A stretch of DNA of 22,546 nt from a virus, in IMG/VR virus record IMGVR_UViG_3300023507_000015, positions 1-22,546 of that record; one strand, given 5' to 3'. A program made the translations under genes and the position numbers. Below the pieces are notes generated by a model. It searched no databases and was not told where the DNA came from. It saw nothing but the letters and a program-made list of their open reading frames with translations. Below, piece by piece: positions 16,001-22,533 of the stretch (position 1 is the first letter of the stretch; each line of letters opens with the position of its first letter).

Positions 16001-16260
16001 CGAGGTATCTGAACCGTGGATACAATGTTGAATATGCCTCTTTCATATTGAATGACGATTTCCAGAAACTGGACGAGATGATCCAGTACCTGAAAGAGAA
16101 TAATGACATGCCTTTCTTCTTTGTACCGAATACGACTTATACAGACGAGATAATGAAGGTGAGAGTAGATGCGGACAGGATCGAGATAGATTCGGATATA
16201 GACTATAACGCACCAAAGGGATCGAGGGCCTTCCGGCTCACCCTCCCGTTGAGGGGTTGA
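13060..16260 (+). CDS. Large tail protein, likely distal tail / tail tip component
   Basis: A 1066-residue, mainly beta protein immediately after the tape measure, where distal tail and tip proteins are encoded. It opens with MAGQQAYIFQKNNLLEGASVS and contains many Asp/Gly/Thr-rich strands. Residues 442-467 hold a cysteine cluster, CX9CX11CX2C, that might bind metal or form disulfides. Residues about 500-600 are helical, while the last 150 (YSPKFTARYFRFVFTD, VTPFREFFIDRTEG, FRLTLPLRG) look like a compact beta domain. An in-frame ATG at 14452 sits after a strong AGGAGGT site and could start a 602-residue product. The specific family was not recognised. Confidence 0.65.
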   Translation: MAGQQAYIFQKNNLLEGASVSGPVFPSSHRPLVVAKRKQGYGSLSVLGNYTGEQDAVFEVQIEKNTSSDAPVVSEPVFVGAGSGEITDLSASGLEPQRIVIQCTDTGRESGTAEVEILGYRFRAKQTGSQGNQITIEIDHRGLEFVETTFTLLNALQAGSNGLTGSEYDWDTQAINGALVPEDAHRIAFEDDPVNVYRQYKKQENGQWVYYFIPDIRVDYRAGSKIYFVNLGRTVTISDGATTETYTNIKTIGELWEQIRDKSSLIEPVDQTITTTLTEDSPYLLELNLTTKPYNMPPVEVPNGSGYNNNLDDIVVDDTAYTELIQVECRNTDIVGRERWNVRGSVGGEYGDFYTGDMIDLGHVKFRVPVKLPEMPGVADNDWSWEYSPKVSGNSPAFDVEVMLGSASRPAIFTLEYKKNPDYIDPNQGATGRPSGNLEETCLTDFTPSGGCGSTISQGGGEACMNCLFEDPEIWLNYRETQKSEDGEITGMVLHSECYILNLSTNTSYYLYTLFISLFARRIKNLIGVAPDDTVIDLNSRMQTLFNNMTTTLTTQTATGSSPSSALDAAKVQASQLGWSAIVYSRYQRTSSNTWTVYFNSVTIDWNEIRNLKRDIENTELAYAYCLKKNDSDDPSGCYRQLDNAEYYWEVNGGSYMPAFTGLPYYSAVRDATGQVVITKEFGLYIEEPSDGAFEEGDTITIQIGDGGGSSIARTYQVGDRIHLNVYGPQSIRLSGGSDGINQYTWRVQGEKDSFPDYAMDKDNPGLYTSDGLRFRILNGIIPFEVGDAFVFSIENTFFRWRKDGGAWSAQTPLSDEAITLSDGLSVLFTRGVEPSFENGDLFEIHALQENAPSNLITPDMTAWRGNGTLTISLAASGDVDTLVISDHNIQSNFTFQAATDSGFTNIVHNETISPTEIICKRYSPKFTARYFRFVFTDSDVQIGHIFLGTEMTLSLDADRVTPFREFFIDRTEGESPFSLTRYLNRGYNVEYASFILNDDFQKLDEMIQYLKENNDMPFFFVPNTTYTDEIMKVRVDADRIEIDSDIDYNAPKGSRAFRLTLPLRG

Positions 16261-16263
16261 GGG

Positions 16264-16611
16264 ATGCTCAGGATCACCGGAGAGGAGATGAAAAATATCC
16301 TCCAGGGCCAGCCCCCTGATCCGGTTGTGGTGTTTTACGGACATGATACTTACGAGTTCTCAGAAGCGGATTATCTTATTGAGATACCGGATCTTACAGA
16401 AGACCTCTCAGACTCGAAACGATATGAGGTTTCAAACATGACAGTTCGCCTCAGGAATAGAGGGTTCTTTTTTTCAAGGCTTTTCTTTTCAGATCCGCCC
16501 TTCAGGCGGGTGGTGGCGATCCGGTTCTGGGGGAGCCTTACCATTTTTCGCGGGGTGGTTTCAGGGTTTGCCTTAACACCAACAGAGGTAACATTGACCA
16601 TAACGGCATAA
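16264..16611 (+). CDS. Small beta-rich tail-region protein (115 aa)
   Basis: A 115-residue protein three bases after the large tail gene, with GAGGG touching its ATG. It contains PVVVFYGHDTYEFSEADYLIEIPDLTEDLSDSKRYEVSNMTVRLRNRG, an even pattern of strands, and ends in FRGVVSGFALTPTEVTLTITA. The strand pattern resembles short distal-tail or baseplate hub pieces, in which a hub is spread over several genes. This is inference from position; no family is recognised. No cysteine, signal or membrane segment. Confidence 0.6.
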   Translation: MLRITGEEMKNILQGQPPDPVVVFYGHDTYEFSEADYLIEIPDLTEDLSDSKRYEVSNMTVRLRNRGFFFSRLFFSDPPFRRVVAIRFWGSLTIFRGVVSGFALTPTEVTLTITA

Positions 16612-16623
16612 AGGAGGTCCAAG

Positions 16624-17247
16624 ATGGCAGAGATTTTTAATGTACACGGTCATGACGGGTCGGGATGGAATATCGCCATCGCCGATACCGACAAGATCGG
16701 CTTCAATGGTGCCAATTTCGGTGATTCCGTATCCGTCGGCGCCTTTCAGGACAGCACCCACAAGACGGATGCTAGCATGTCAACGGACGGCTGCACAACA
16801 AATCATATCCGTAACTGCAAATATGTATCAAAGACACAGGTCAGCCTGAACGGGGCAGCAGCGGTCACGCTTGACACATCGAACGTGGGGCAGAATGACT
16901 GCACTCTCCGGTGGCAATATCAGGACGATGCAGCAAACACTACACTCTCGAATTGTAAATTTTTCGCTTATGATGGCTCCACTCCCGCAAATCCGCCCTC
17001 TGGTGTGACAGTTCTGGCCTTTGAACATGACGGCAGTCAGATCAACAAGGACAGGTTATCTGACAATGCCGGTGACGGCGGGGCCTGGGATTCTGCAAAG
17101 GGGATCGGGGGTTCGGCTAACGCCCTTGTGTTGACAAACCAGGCGTCTGCAAGCATACACAACTTCTATATCGGGATATCCGTCTCACCAACCTCCCGGG
17201 GGCTCAAGACCGCATGCAGGTTCCGGCTTGAGTTTGATGTTCAGTAA
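16624..17247 (+). CDS. Putative virion structural protein (207 aa)
   Basis: A 207-residue beta-rich protein with its own strong AAAGGAGG ribosome site, suggesting higher expression than its coupled neighbours. The start MAEIFNVHGHDGSGWNIAI, the central NDCTLRWQYQDDAANTTLSNCKFFAYDGSTPANPPSGVTVLAFE and the end SASIHNFYIGISVSPTSRGLKTACRFRLEF follow a pattern I associate with phage tail-region structural proteins of unknown role. Four cysteines lie in exposed-looking loops. It could be a tail-decorating or tip subunit. Confidence 0.65.
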   Translation: MAEIFNVHGHDGSGWNIAIADTDKIGFNGANFGDSVSVGAFQDSTHKTDASMSTDGCTTNHIRNCKYVSKTQVSLNGAAAVTLDTSNVGQNDCTLRWQYQDDAANTTLSNCKFFAYDGSTPANPPSGVTVLAFEHDGSQINKDRLSDNAGDGGAWDSAKGIGGSANALVLTNQASASIHNFYIGISVSPTSRGLKTACRFRLEFDVQ

Positions 17248-17262
17248 GAAAGGGGGTTATCA

Positions 17263-17577
17263 ATGGTGACCATAAGAGACTGGAGGGCCCGGCTATGTTG
17301 CGGCCGGGTCCTGACCGGTAAGGATGCAGGCTCATTCGCAAACGTAAAGACCCGCTTCAAACTCTCCGATCTCTGGGTGGAGCTGAACGGCAGGGAATAC
17401 CATGCGCCCAGGATTCCTGGTCTGAAACACGAGGGGTTCGACTTTTATGTATCCATGTCCGTTGAGGGCTCCAGCCTCAGGGCTGTGTGTTACAAGTTGA
17501 TTACTTATTACAAGGGGTTCAGGCTTCAGAAGATGGTCTTTCCCGATGGAAGAGAGGAGATTCTGAGACTTGCTTAA
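17263..17577 (+). CDS. Small tail-region protein (104 aa), unknown
   Basis: A 104-residue basic protein with AAAGGGGG before its ATG. It has paired cysteines (LCCGRV), a central LWVELNGREYHAPRIPGLKHEGFDFYVSMSVEGSSLRAVCYKLI strand set and a short C-terminal LQKMVFPDGREEILRL. It overlaps the TTG start of the next gene by eight bases. A role in the tail tip is likely only because of the surrounding genes. No family is recognised. Confidence 0.55.
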   Translation: MVTIRDWRARLCCGRVLTGKDAGSFANVKTRFKLSDLWVELNGREYHAPRIPGLKHEGFDFYVSMSVEGSSLRAVCYKLITYYKGFRLQKMVFPDGREEILRLA

Positions 17578-19042
17578 GACCTTAGACAGGGATGCTGTAA
17601 TCAAATCCGAAAAGATGTTCTATCTGTGGGAGGAAATCCCGCATTCTCCTGAAACTATTTCAACGCCTTCTCTGTCCTTCTCTGGTGATGATGTCTACCA
17701 GCAGTATACCCTCCCTTTTTCTTTCCCTTTCTATGGGACGGGTTATAACAGCATGGGAATAAGCACAAACGGGTTTGTCGATTTCATACATCAGAGTGCA
17801 GATTATGACATTGACATCAGGGTTGGGAACTCTATTATCAGCATCTGGGATGTAGATCTGAGTTCTGCATCCTTCGGCAGCGTCGATGTAGAGAACAAGA
17901 CCGACAGGGTTGTGATCCAGTGGAAGACGGAAACTTATGATGATGCCGGTGATTCAACAAACGAGGAAAACATCTTTCAGATAGTTCTGTGCCAGAACGG
18001 AGAAATATACTTTCACTTCCTGAAGTTTGGCTGTTCGAACTGCTCCTATGAATATAAATTCAGCGGCAAAGGTGATATCTGGAACCAGACAGGCATCGCT
18101 GCAGGGGACGGGGATATGTATCTTCTCCTGTCCCGCGAACTGCAGGCCATGCCACCGGAGATTGGGGCTCAGAGGAGTTTCCGGATTGCTCCTGGACCGG
18201 CTGATCTCGATATCGGCGCTGTAGTATCAGGGGCAGGAGAATTTAACCGGGACGGCATCCTGAAAGGCGAAGGGCCGGCAGGCAGGGAGGCCCCGGGGAT
18301 CCTGAAGGGCAGCTCTCCGGGCACAGCCTACATAGATGCCATTCTTGACGGGACGGATCTTGTAGAAAGGGGTTTTCTCCTCCCTGGCAGAAACCTGCTG
18401 GAAGTTGACGCTCTGCTCAGGGCAGAACATGACGATATCCTGACAGGGCGGAGGCTATACCTTTCTGATCCATTGAATCTCAGGACATCTGCCGTGTATC
18501 GTTCTCCTCAGGAGATTTTCACTCTTCAATGGCTCTATGGGGATTTTTCCATGACCCAGGTCCCCTGCCGTGCAATTGATGATACCGGCACGCGCTATCA
18601 TGTTGCCGATCATCCGTGTCTTGAAGTGTCAAAAGTATATGTCGATGGTGCAGAGGTAACAGCAGGGTTCAGTATATATCTTTCCCGCGATGATGCCACA
18701 GGCCGGAGAATAACGCTTGTTGAGTTTTCAGAGCCTCAATATCTCAGGCAGGTGGCAGTGTCATGCAAGGGAAAACCAGACTGGCGGGGCCTCCTCATAG
18801 AATCACCGGCAGATATTATCAGGGATGTCTTTCTTGAGATGCAGGGCTACAGCCCTGATGTCATAGATGAGCAGGCCCTTTCTGAGTTCTATGCAGAGTC
18901 TATCCGGCGGAACATCCAGCTTTCAGTCAGGATTTCCGAACCTCTCACCGTCCGGGCCTTTCTCGACGAAATCGCCAGGAACATAAACGCTCTCTGGCTT
19001 ATCTCTGACGGCAGGAGCATCATGAGGTATGTTTCATGGTAA
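17570..19042 (+). CDS. Tail-tip protein with nidogen-like domain and RDxIL-G repeats (TTG start)
   Basis: A 490-residue protein. The start is TTG at 17570, with GAGAGGAG about ten bases upstream; its first residues (LKTLDRD) match the N-terminus of the next gene product (VKTTDRD), which supports this start. Residues about 30-205 have the pattern LPFSFPFYGTGYNSMGISTNGFVDF...VVIQWKTETY...FQIVLCQNGEIYFHF, like extracellular nidogen-type beta-sandwich modules. Residues about 225-295 contain repeats such as RDGILKG, GILKG and DAILDGTDLVERG. The C-terminal 190 residues are alpha/beta (IIRDVFLEMQGYSPDVI, FLDEIARNINALWLI), possibly hub-like. It overlaps the next gene by seven bases. Functions are inferred. 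Confidence 0.65.
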   Translation: MLKTLDRDAVIKSEKMFYLWEEIPHSPETISTPSLSFSGDDVYQQYTLPFSFPFYGTGYNSMGISTNGFVDFIHQSADYDIDIRVGNSIISIWDVDLSSASFGSVDVENKTDRVVIQWKTETYDDAGDSTNEENIFQIVLCQNGEIYFHFLKFGCSNCSYEYKFSGKGDIWNQTGIAAGDGDMYLLLSRELQAMPPEIGAQRSFRIAPGPADLDIGAVVSGAGEFNRDGILKGEGPAGREAPGILKGSSPGTAYIDAILDGTDLVERGFLLPGRNLLEVDALLRAEHDDILTGRRLYLSDPLNLRTSAVYRSPQEIFTLQWLYGDFSMTQVPCRAIDDTGTRYHVADHPCLEVSKVYVDGAEVTAGFSIYLSRDDATGRRITLVEFSEPQYLRQVAVSCKGKPDWRGLLIESPADIIRDVFLEMQGYSPDVIDEQALSEFYAESIRRNIQLSVRISEPLTVRAFLDEIARNINALWLISDGRSIMRYVSW

Positions 19043-20040
19043 AAACGACTGACAGAGACCTGATCCTCGAAGGCTTTACAAACTCAGAGAGGGATCTCAT
19101 CATCAAGGGGACCACTCATGATGAGAGAGAAACCGCTGTTATTATCCGTGGCAAGGCAGGATCAAATACATCCAGGGACTTCATCCTTGACGGGACTGAT
19201 CTTCTTGAGAGGTCAGGGATCACGGAAGGCAGGCCTCTCATTGAGGCAGAGGCCATCATCAGGGGGGAACTGCCCGTTGATACCCGGGTTGCCTACCGCT
19301 TCAAAGAAAAGGAGCTTGACGGCTTTACAATAACCGGCACACTTTCTGAAATAGTGAACACCCTGACTGTCCTCTTCGGATACAATCACTACCTGGGCCG
19401 CTATACTCGGGCCATCACCAAGAAAAACCCCGCTTCAGAGGCCATGTATGGGGCCTCACAGAAAACGATTGAACTCCCCATGGTTCAGGACCCGCTCACT
19501 GCAGGAAGAATCGCCTCAGATTCCCTCAAGGCCATGTCATGGCCATCATTGAGGGCATCTTTCAGCCATGACCTCAGGAGCGCCTTTCTTGAAACAGGTG
19601 ATATCGCCACCCTAACCCACTCTGCAGGCATCGGTATGAGCGGCTGGGTGGACAGGGAGGCAAGAATCATCAGGAAGGTTATCTCCCTTCCCAGAATCAA
19701 CTATACCGTTCAGATACCGCTCTACGACCAGGCGGATGACTCGTCGTTTTCCAGGATTGAGTTTGTCTCACAGGTTGAGACAATCTATGCGATTACTGAA
19801 GGCGGTCTTTCGATAGGCGGAGGAATCACTATATCGTATGAAGAAGGGATCGCAACCTTCACCGTCTATGCCGACGTTTCGGGCTCCCCTCCAATCGAAG
19901 GGGCACGATTAGAGATAAACGGAGTTGTCAAGTTTACCGACCAGAATGGCCAGGCACGTTTTCTCCTTGACCCCGGGACCTATACAGCATATGTCTCGGC
20001 AGCAGGGTATCAATCAGCCCAGTTTTCATTCGTTCTGTGA
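19036..20040 (+). CDS. Tail-tip / hub-like protein, paralogue of the preceding gene, with C-terminal Ig-like domain
   Basis: A 334-residue protein. Residues 1-80 are a run of short units: RDLILEG, RDLIIKG, TAVIIRG, RDFILDGTDLLERSG, EAIIRGE, closely related to the unit DAILDGTDLVERG in the preceding protein. Residues about 95-260 have alpha/beta content with EIVNTLTVLFGYNHYLGRYTR and ETGDIATLTHSAG, the second resembling parts of phage hub proteins. Residues about 270-334 form a compact beta domain (GARLEINGVVKFTDQNGQARFLL...GTYTAYVSAAGYQSA) typical of carboxypeptidase-regulatory or PEGA-like domains that often serve in surface binding. The final TGA shares a base with the next ATG. Confidence 0.65.
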   Translation: MVKTTDRDLILEGFTNSERDLIIKGTTHDERETAVIIRGKAGSNTSRDFILDGTDLLERSGITEGRPLIEAEAIIRGELPVDTRVAYRFKEKELDGFTITGTLSEIVNTLTVLFGYNHYLGRYTRAITKKNPASEAMYGASQKTIELPMVQDPLTAGRIASDSLKAMSWPSLRASFSHDLRSAFLETGDIATLTHSAGIGMSGWVDREARIIRKVISLPRINYTVQIPLYDQADDSSFSRIEFVSQVETIYAITEGGLSIGGGITISYEEGIATFTVYADVSGSPPIEGARLEINGVVKFTDQNGQARFLLDPGTYTAYVSAAGYQSAQFSFVL

Positions 20041-20936
20041 TGAAGAGATATCGCATAGGATTATCTCCCCTCTCCGGAAACCGGGACGGCCTTGATGCCC
20101 TCTTTACCCGGGGATACGATATCAACGAGATGCTCCGACTGAGAGAAAGGATGCTTGGCAAAGATCCTGATCCGAAACTGATTGGCATTCTCGGAGAAAT
20201 ATTGAGAGACTCGAATATCTCAAGAGCCAGCTTTCAATCAATCGGCCTTCATCCCCTCTTTGGTCTCACACCTGCAGTTGTCTCTCCCCTACCCCCTTCA
20301 GGGCCAGGGGAGAGGGACTTCCTCATGCTCGCGACAGGAGGGGATACATATCAGCCTGGAGACTGTTCTTTCTACGACGACTTTTCTTCTGTAACTCCCG
20401 AATCCTTCTGGAATGCTCCGGTCGGGACAGTCACATTCAACGGTGGGAGTGTTACGTTCGGCGATCCCAAGGGGACGACTGCAAATTATTACAATCACTA
20501 CCTTGAGAGCAAGGACGCATATGATGGTGATCTTGACATAGAGCTCTACATCAAAGATTTCAGCGAATTCACCGTTGATGCTGGTGCAGGCGATGAAGAC
20601 TACGAGGCATATATTGAACTCGTTCCTTCAGCGGGCTCCCCTTCTCCGGTGAGAGTGTTCAGGGGCATATATTATCCATATCAGACCAGTTGGAATTTTG
20701 TTGCCGGCGGGACTGGCGTCGGATCTGTTGAGTATCCCAGGACTTATGCCTATATCAAGCTGAGGCTCATAAGGAAAAACGGTATCGTTTCGTTCATGTA
20801 CTATCTGAACGGCTGGAATACATTAGGAACAGCCACCTACAACCATGAGGTAAAAATCCGGATCGGCCTGGAGTACAAGTCACATACACAGTTTTCTGGC
20901 ACTGCCGAGGTTGACGATATCTGCATCGTCTTCTGA
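20040..20936 (+). CDS. Phage protein with C-terminal lectin/LamG-like domain, probable adsorption protein
   Basis: A 298-residue protein starting at the ATG in TGATG; a GTG at 20037 would add one residue. Residues 1-78 are helical and basic (DINEMLRLRERMLGKDPDPKLIGILGEILRDS) and may attach to the tail. Residues 81-92 (PLPPSGPGERDF region) are encoded by a palindromic element. Residues about 105-298 look like a concanavalin-type beta sandwich (FYDDFSSVTPESFWNAPVGTV, IELYIKDFSEFTV, YAYIKLRLIRKNGIVSFMYYLNG, ending AEVDDICIVF), a fold often used for glycan binding. It is the last gene of the + strand operon. Receptor binding is inferred. Confidence 0.65.
   Translation: MKRYRIGLSPLSGNRDGLDALFTRGYDINEMLRLRERMLGKDPDPKLIGILGEILRDSNISRASFQSIGLHPLFGLTPAVVSPLPPSGPGERDFLMLATGGDTYQPGDCSFYDDFSSVTPESFWNAPVGTVTFNGGSVTFGDPKGTTANYYNHYLESKDAYDGDLDIELYIKDFSEFTVDAGAGDEDYEAYIELVPSAGSPSPVRVFRGIYYPYQTSWNFVAGGTGVGSVEYPRTYAYIKLRLIRKNGIVSFMYYLNGWNTLGTATYNHEVKIRIGLEYKSHTQFSGTAEVDDICIVF
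20282..20314 (+). repeat. REP-like palindrome inside a coding region
   Basis: CTCTCCCCT (20282-20290) and AGGGGAGAG (20306-20314) are perfect 9-bp arms, and the loop contains a smaller stem CCC-TTCA-GGG. The pattern resembles the CTCCCC...GGGGAG palindromes scattered through many bacterial genomes. It sits in frame at the linker between the two domains and encodes a Pro/Gly-rich stretch. The palindrome is seen; insertion as a mobile repeat is inferred. Confidence 0.55.
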
Positions 20937-20947
20937 AAGATTTTAAC

Positions 20948-20966
20948 TGTAGTCAAATGTAGTCAA
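20948..20966. repeat. Direct repeat TGTAGTCAA x2, possible integrase arm site
   Basis: Two copies of TGTAGTCAA lie at 20948-20956 and 20958-20966, exactly ten bases apart, one helical turn. They are about 75 bases from the tRNA-derived core and on the far side of it from the integrase gene. Tyrosine integrases use short, phased direct repeats like these as arm-type binding sites. The binding role is inferred. Confidence 0.45.
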
Positions 20967-20970
20967 CCCA

Positions 20971-21042
20971 CCCCTCAGAAACACCCCTCTTTAGAATATG
21001 AAAAAGCCCCGCAAAGCCTTGCGGGGCTTGGTTTCTGAGTGG
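20971..21042. repeat. Inverted repeat flanking the terminator next to attP
   Basis: CCCCTCAGAAAC (20971-20982) and GTTTCTGAGTGG (21031-21042) are inverted copies with one mismatch in 12 and enclose the terminator hairpin. The right arm includes the CCA end of the tRNA fragment. A direct repeat CACCCCTC (20969-20976 and 20982-20989) overlaps the left arm. The role is unknown; an extra recombinase site or a longer RNA structure is possible. Confidence 0.5.
21001..21029 (-). terminator. Minus-strand intrinsic terminator after the tRNA-Lys fragment
   Basis: A perfect 11-bp stem pairs 21004-21014 with 21019-21029 around an AGCC loop. Read on the minus strand it is followed by a T run, fitting termination of the tRNA restored after integration, and of integrase read-through. 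On the + strand it is followed only by GGTTTC, so it would work weakly for the tail operon, which has no other visible terminator. Confidence 0.8.
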
Positions 21043-21090
21043 TGAGCCGTGAGGGAATCGAACCCCCGACCCGCTGATTAAGAGTCAGAT
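21040..21090 (-). other. Phage attachment site (attP) containing the 3' half of tRNA-Lys(CTT)
   Basis: On the minus strand the sequence reads as a tRNA from its anticodon stem to CCA: anticodon stem CTGA/TCAG around loop CTCTTAA (anticodon CTT, Lys), T-arm with loop TTCGATT, acceptor strand ACGGCTC, discriminator A, and CCA (21042-21040). The D-arm and 5' acceptor strand are missing; the sequence before the anticodon stem is AT-rich and unrelated. Integration at the anticodon loop would rebuild a whole tRNA from the host 5' half and this 3' half. The integrase gene ends 27 bases away. The likely crossover is the seven-base loop 21078-21084. Confidence 0.8.
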
Positions 21091-21117
21091 GTGTGATATA
21101 TAAATTTTCTTTTAAAA

Positions 21118-22227
21118 TCAATTAGTTTCACCATTATTTTTTGAGTCGCAAAAGACTGCATCGTTCGGAGCCATATCAAGCCCTGCCTGTGCAAAAGCAT
21201 CCCTTTTATGTTGTAAAAGCACCTTGGTGTAAAACTCTGTAGTGGATATTTGTTCATGTCCCAGTATCTCCTGAATGGTTCTAAGATTGATGCCCTTGCC
21301 GAGCAGGTGTGTTGCAAGGCTGTGTCTTAGAAGATGGGGATTGATCTTCTTTGTGATGCCTGCCCTTTCCTTGGCCCGTCTCAGTGCCTTTCGGATATCT
21401 GTAACAGGTTTCCTCCTGTCCATAGGCGAAGGAAACAGCCACTCAGAGCCATTGGACCTTGCAAGAACAGCAAGTTCATGATAAAGCCATTCGGACATTG
21501 GAAGGATATCCGTCTTGCCGCCCTTCCTGTATATCTTCACCGTTCTGGCCTCCATGTCCAGGTCGGACCATTTAAGGTGTCGTGCCTCGTTGAATCTGAG
21601 CCCGAGGTTGAACAGCATCAGAAAAAGCACCCGGTACATCTGTGAATCTGCCGCCGCCATGAGCCGGACAGCTTCATCGAAGGTCAGGACGTTCGGTATG
21701 GGTCGCTTGTAGGGCAGTCTGTCCCTTTCAAGCTTCTTCGGAGGAGTTATACCTATAGTTTTTTTTGCCCATTTCAGAAAGGCGAAGAAGTAATCCAGCT
21801 CCTTGTTGATAGTCCGGTTTCCCCTACCTGCAGTTGTGGGGCTCTTCCCGCCGTCTGTTCCGGTCAGCTTCTGTTCTATTTCATGCTTCCTCTTTTTCTG
21901 ATAGAGCTGGAGTGTGGCATTTGTCAGATCCTGGATTTTCATATTTCCAAAAAAGGGGATGATGCAATTATGAAAGCAGTTCTTTTTGTCATGGTAGGTC
22001 CTCTCAGCCTGGTGAAGGCGGACATATTCGAGGTATGCTGGAACCAGAGTCCGGATGGGGTCTCTTGAAGAAGCCAGTGGGGATTTTTCTTTCTTTAATT
22101 GCTGTTCAATCAGCTTTGCCGTCTCTTCAGTTGTGCCCTCCGGAAGTGAAAACCGCCGCCGTTTTCCCTTCCGGCCATGGGGGTAGTAGTCTACTACCCA
22201 GTGCCCTCTTTCAAAGCGAGTGGCCAT
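21118..22227 (-). CDS. int: Phage tyrosine-type site-specific integrase
   Basis: A 369-residue tyrosine recombinase. The N-terminus (FERGHWVVDYYPHGRKGKRRRFSL) looks like an arm-binding domain, residues about 57-155 are the core-binding domain, and the catalytic domain carries Arg211 (GLRFNEARHLKW), Lys238 in the beta hairpin (GGKTD), His298 and Arg301 (HLLRHSLATHLL), His324 (LGHEQISTTEFY) and Tyr333, so all key residues are present. It would integrate and excise the phage at tRNA-Lys. It starts four bases after the stop of the upstream zinc-ribbon gene, with only a weak GGGTGA site, so it is probably co-transcribed with that gene. No excisionase is seen in the window. Confidence 0.95.
   Translation of the reverse strand: MATRFERGHWVVDYYPHGRKGKRRRFSLPEGTTEETAKLIEQQLKKEKSPLASSRDPIRTLVPAYLEYVRLHQAERTYHDKKNCFHNCIIPFFGNMKIQDLTNATLQLYQKKRKHEIEQKLTGTDGGKSPTTAGRGNRTINKELDYFFAFLKWAKKTIGITPPKKLERDRLPYKRPIPNVLTFDEAVRLMAAADSQMYRVLFLMLFNLGLRFNEARHLKWSDLDMEARTVKIYRKGGKTDILPMSEWLYHELAVLARSNGSEWLFPSPMDRRKPVTDIRKALRRAKERAGITKKINPHLLRHSLATHLLGKGINLRTIQEILGHEQISTTEFYTKVLLQHKRDAFAQAGLDMAPNDAVFCDSKNNGETN
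22181..22199. repeat. 19-bp perfect palindrome in the 5' end of int
   Basis: GGGTAGTAG and CTACTACCC flank a single T. The palindrome covers codons 10-16 of the integrase gene, encoding a WVVDYY stretch. It could be a protein-binding site that controls int, or an RNA hairpin (8-bp stem, three-base loop) that slows translation, or it may be a coincidence of codon choice. Confidence 0.5.
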
Positions 22228-22230
22228 GAA

Positions 22231-22533
22231 TCACCCGTGATGCCACCAGGAGCCGAAGCGTGCGGCAAGGTATCCCACGATCCCGCCGAGGGTAAGCAGC
22301 ACTCCGATTCCTGCAGTGGCACCGGCGGAACTGGATGACCCTGAGCCGGCAGCCATAAAAATCAGGAATATTCCCACGAGAAGCGCCATCACGCTTGCAA
22401 GGGTGAGTTTTTTCCACTTCTTGCCGGTGGCCTCGATGGTAACAGGGCTTTTTTGTGGCGCCCCGCATGAGGGGCAGCTTATCGCCTCTGTCGAGATCTC
22501 TTTCCCACACTCCTTACATTTTGTCAGTGCCAT
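22231..22533 (-). CDS. Zinc-ribbon membrane protein next to int
   Basis: A 100-residue protein with an N-terminal zinc ribbon (Cys6, Cys9, Cys20, Cys23 as CKECG...CPSCG), a basic linker (KKWKK) and two hydrophobic segments at about residues 43-62 and 71-91 separated by a Gly/Ser loop. The gene has a strong GGAGGG ribosome site at the very edge of the window and sits just upstream of int in the same operon. Similar proteins occur in prophages and bacterial chromosomes. A role in lysogeny, such as superinfection exclusion or membrane signalling, is possible but not shown. Confidence 0.8.
   Translation of the reverse strand: MALTKCKECGKEISTEAISCPSCGAPQKSPVTIEATGKKWKKLTLASVMALLVGIFLIFMAAGSGSSSSAGATAGIGVLLTLGGIVGYLAARFGSWWHHG

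Noticed and set aside
15733-16344. Minus-strand ORF of 203 codons at the end of the large tail gene
   Set aside because: It is a shadow of the + strand gene, with no ribosome site and no protein-like pattern.
21040-21117. Complete tRNA-Lys gene
   Set aside because: The D-arm and 5' acceptor strand are absent; the sequence ahead of the anticodon stem is AT-rich and does not fold, so it is an att fragment only.
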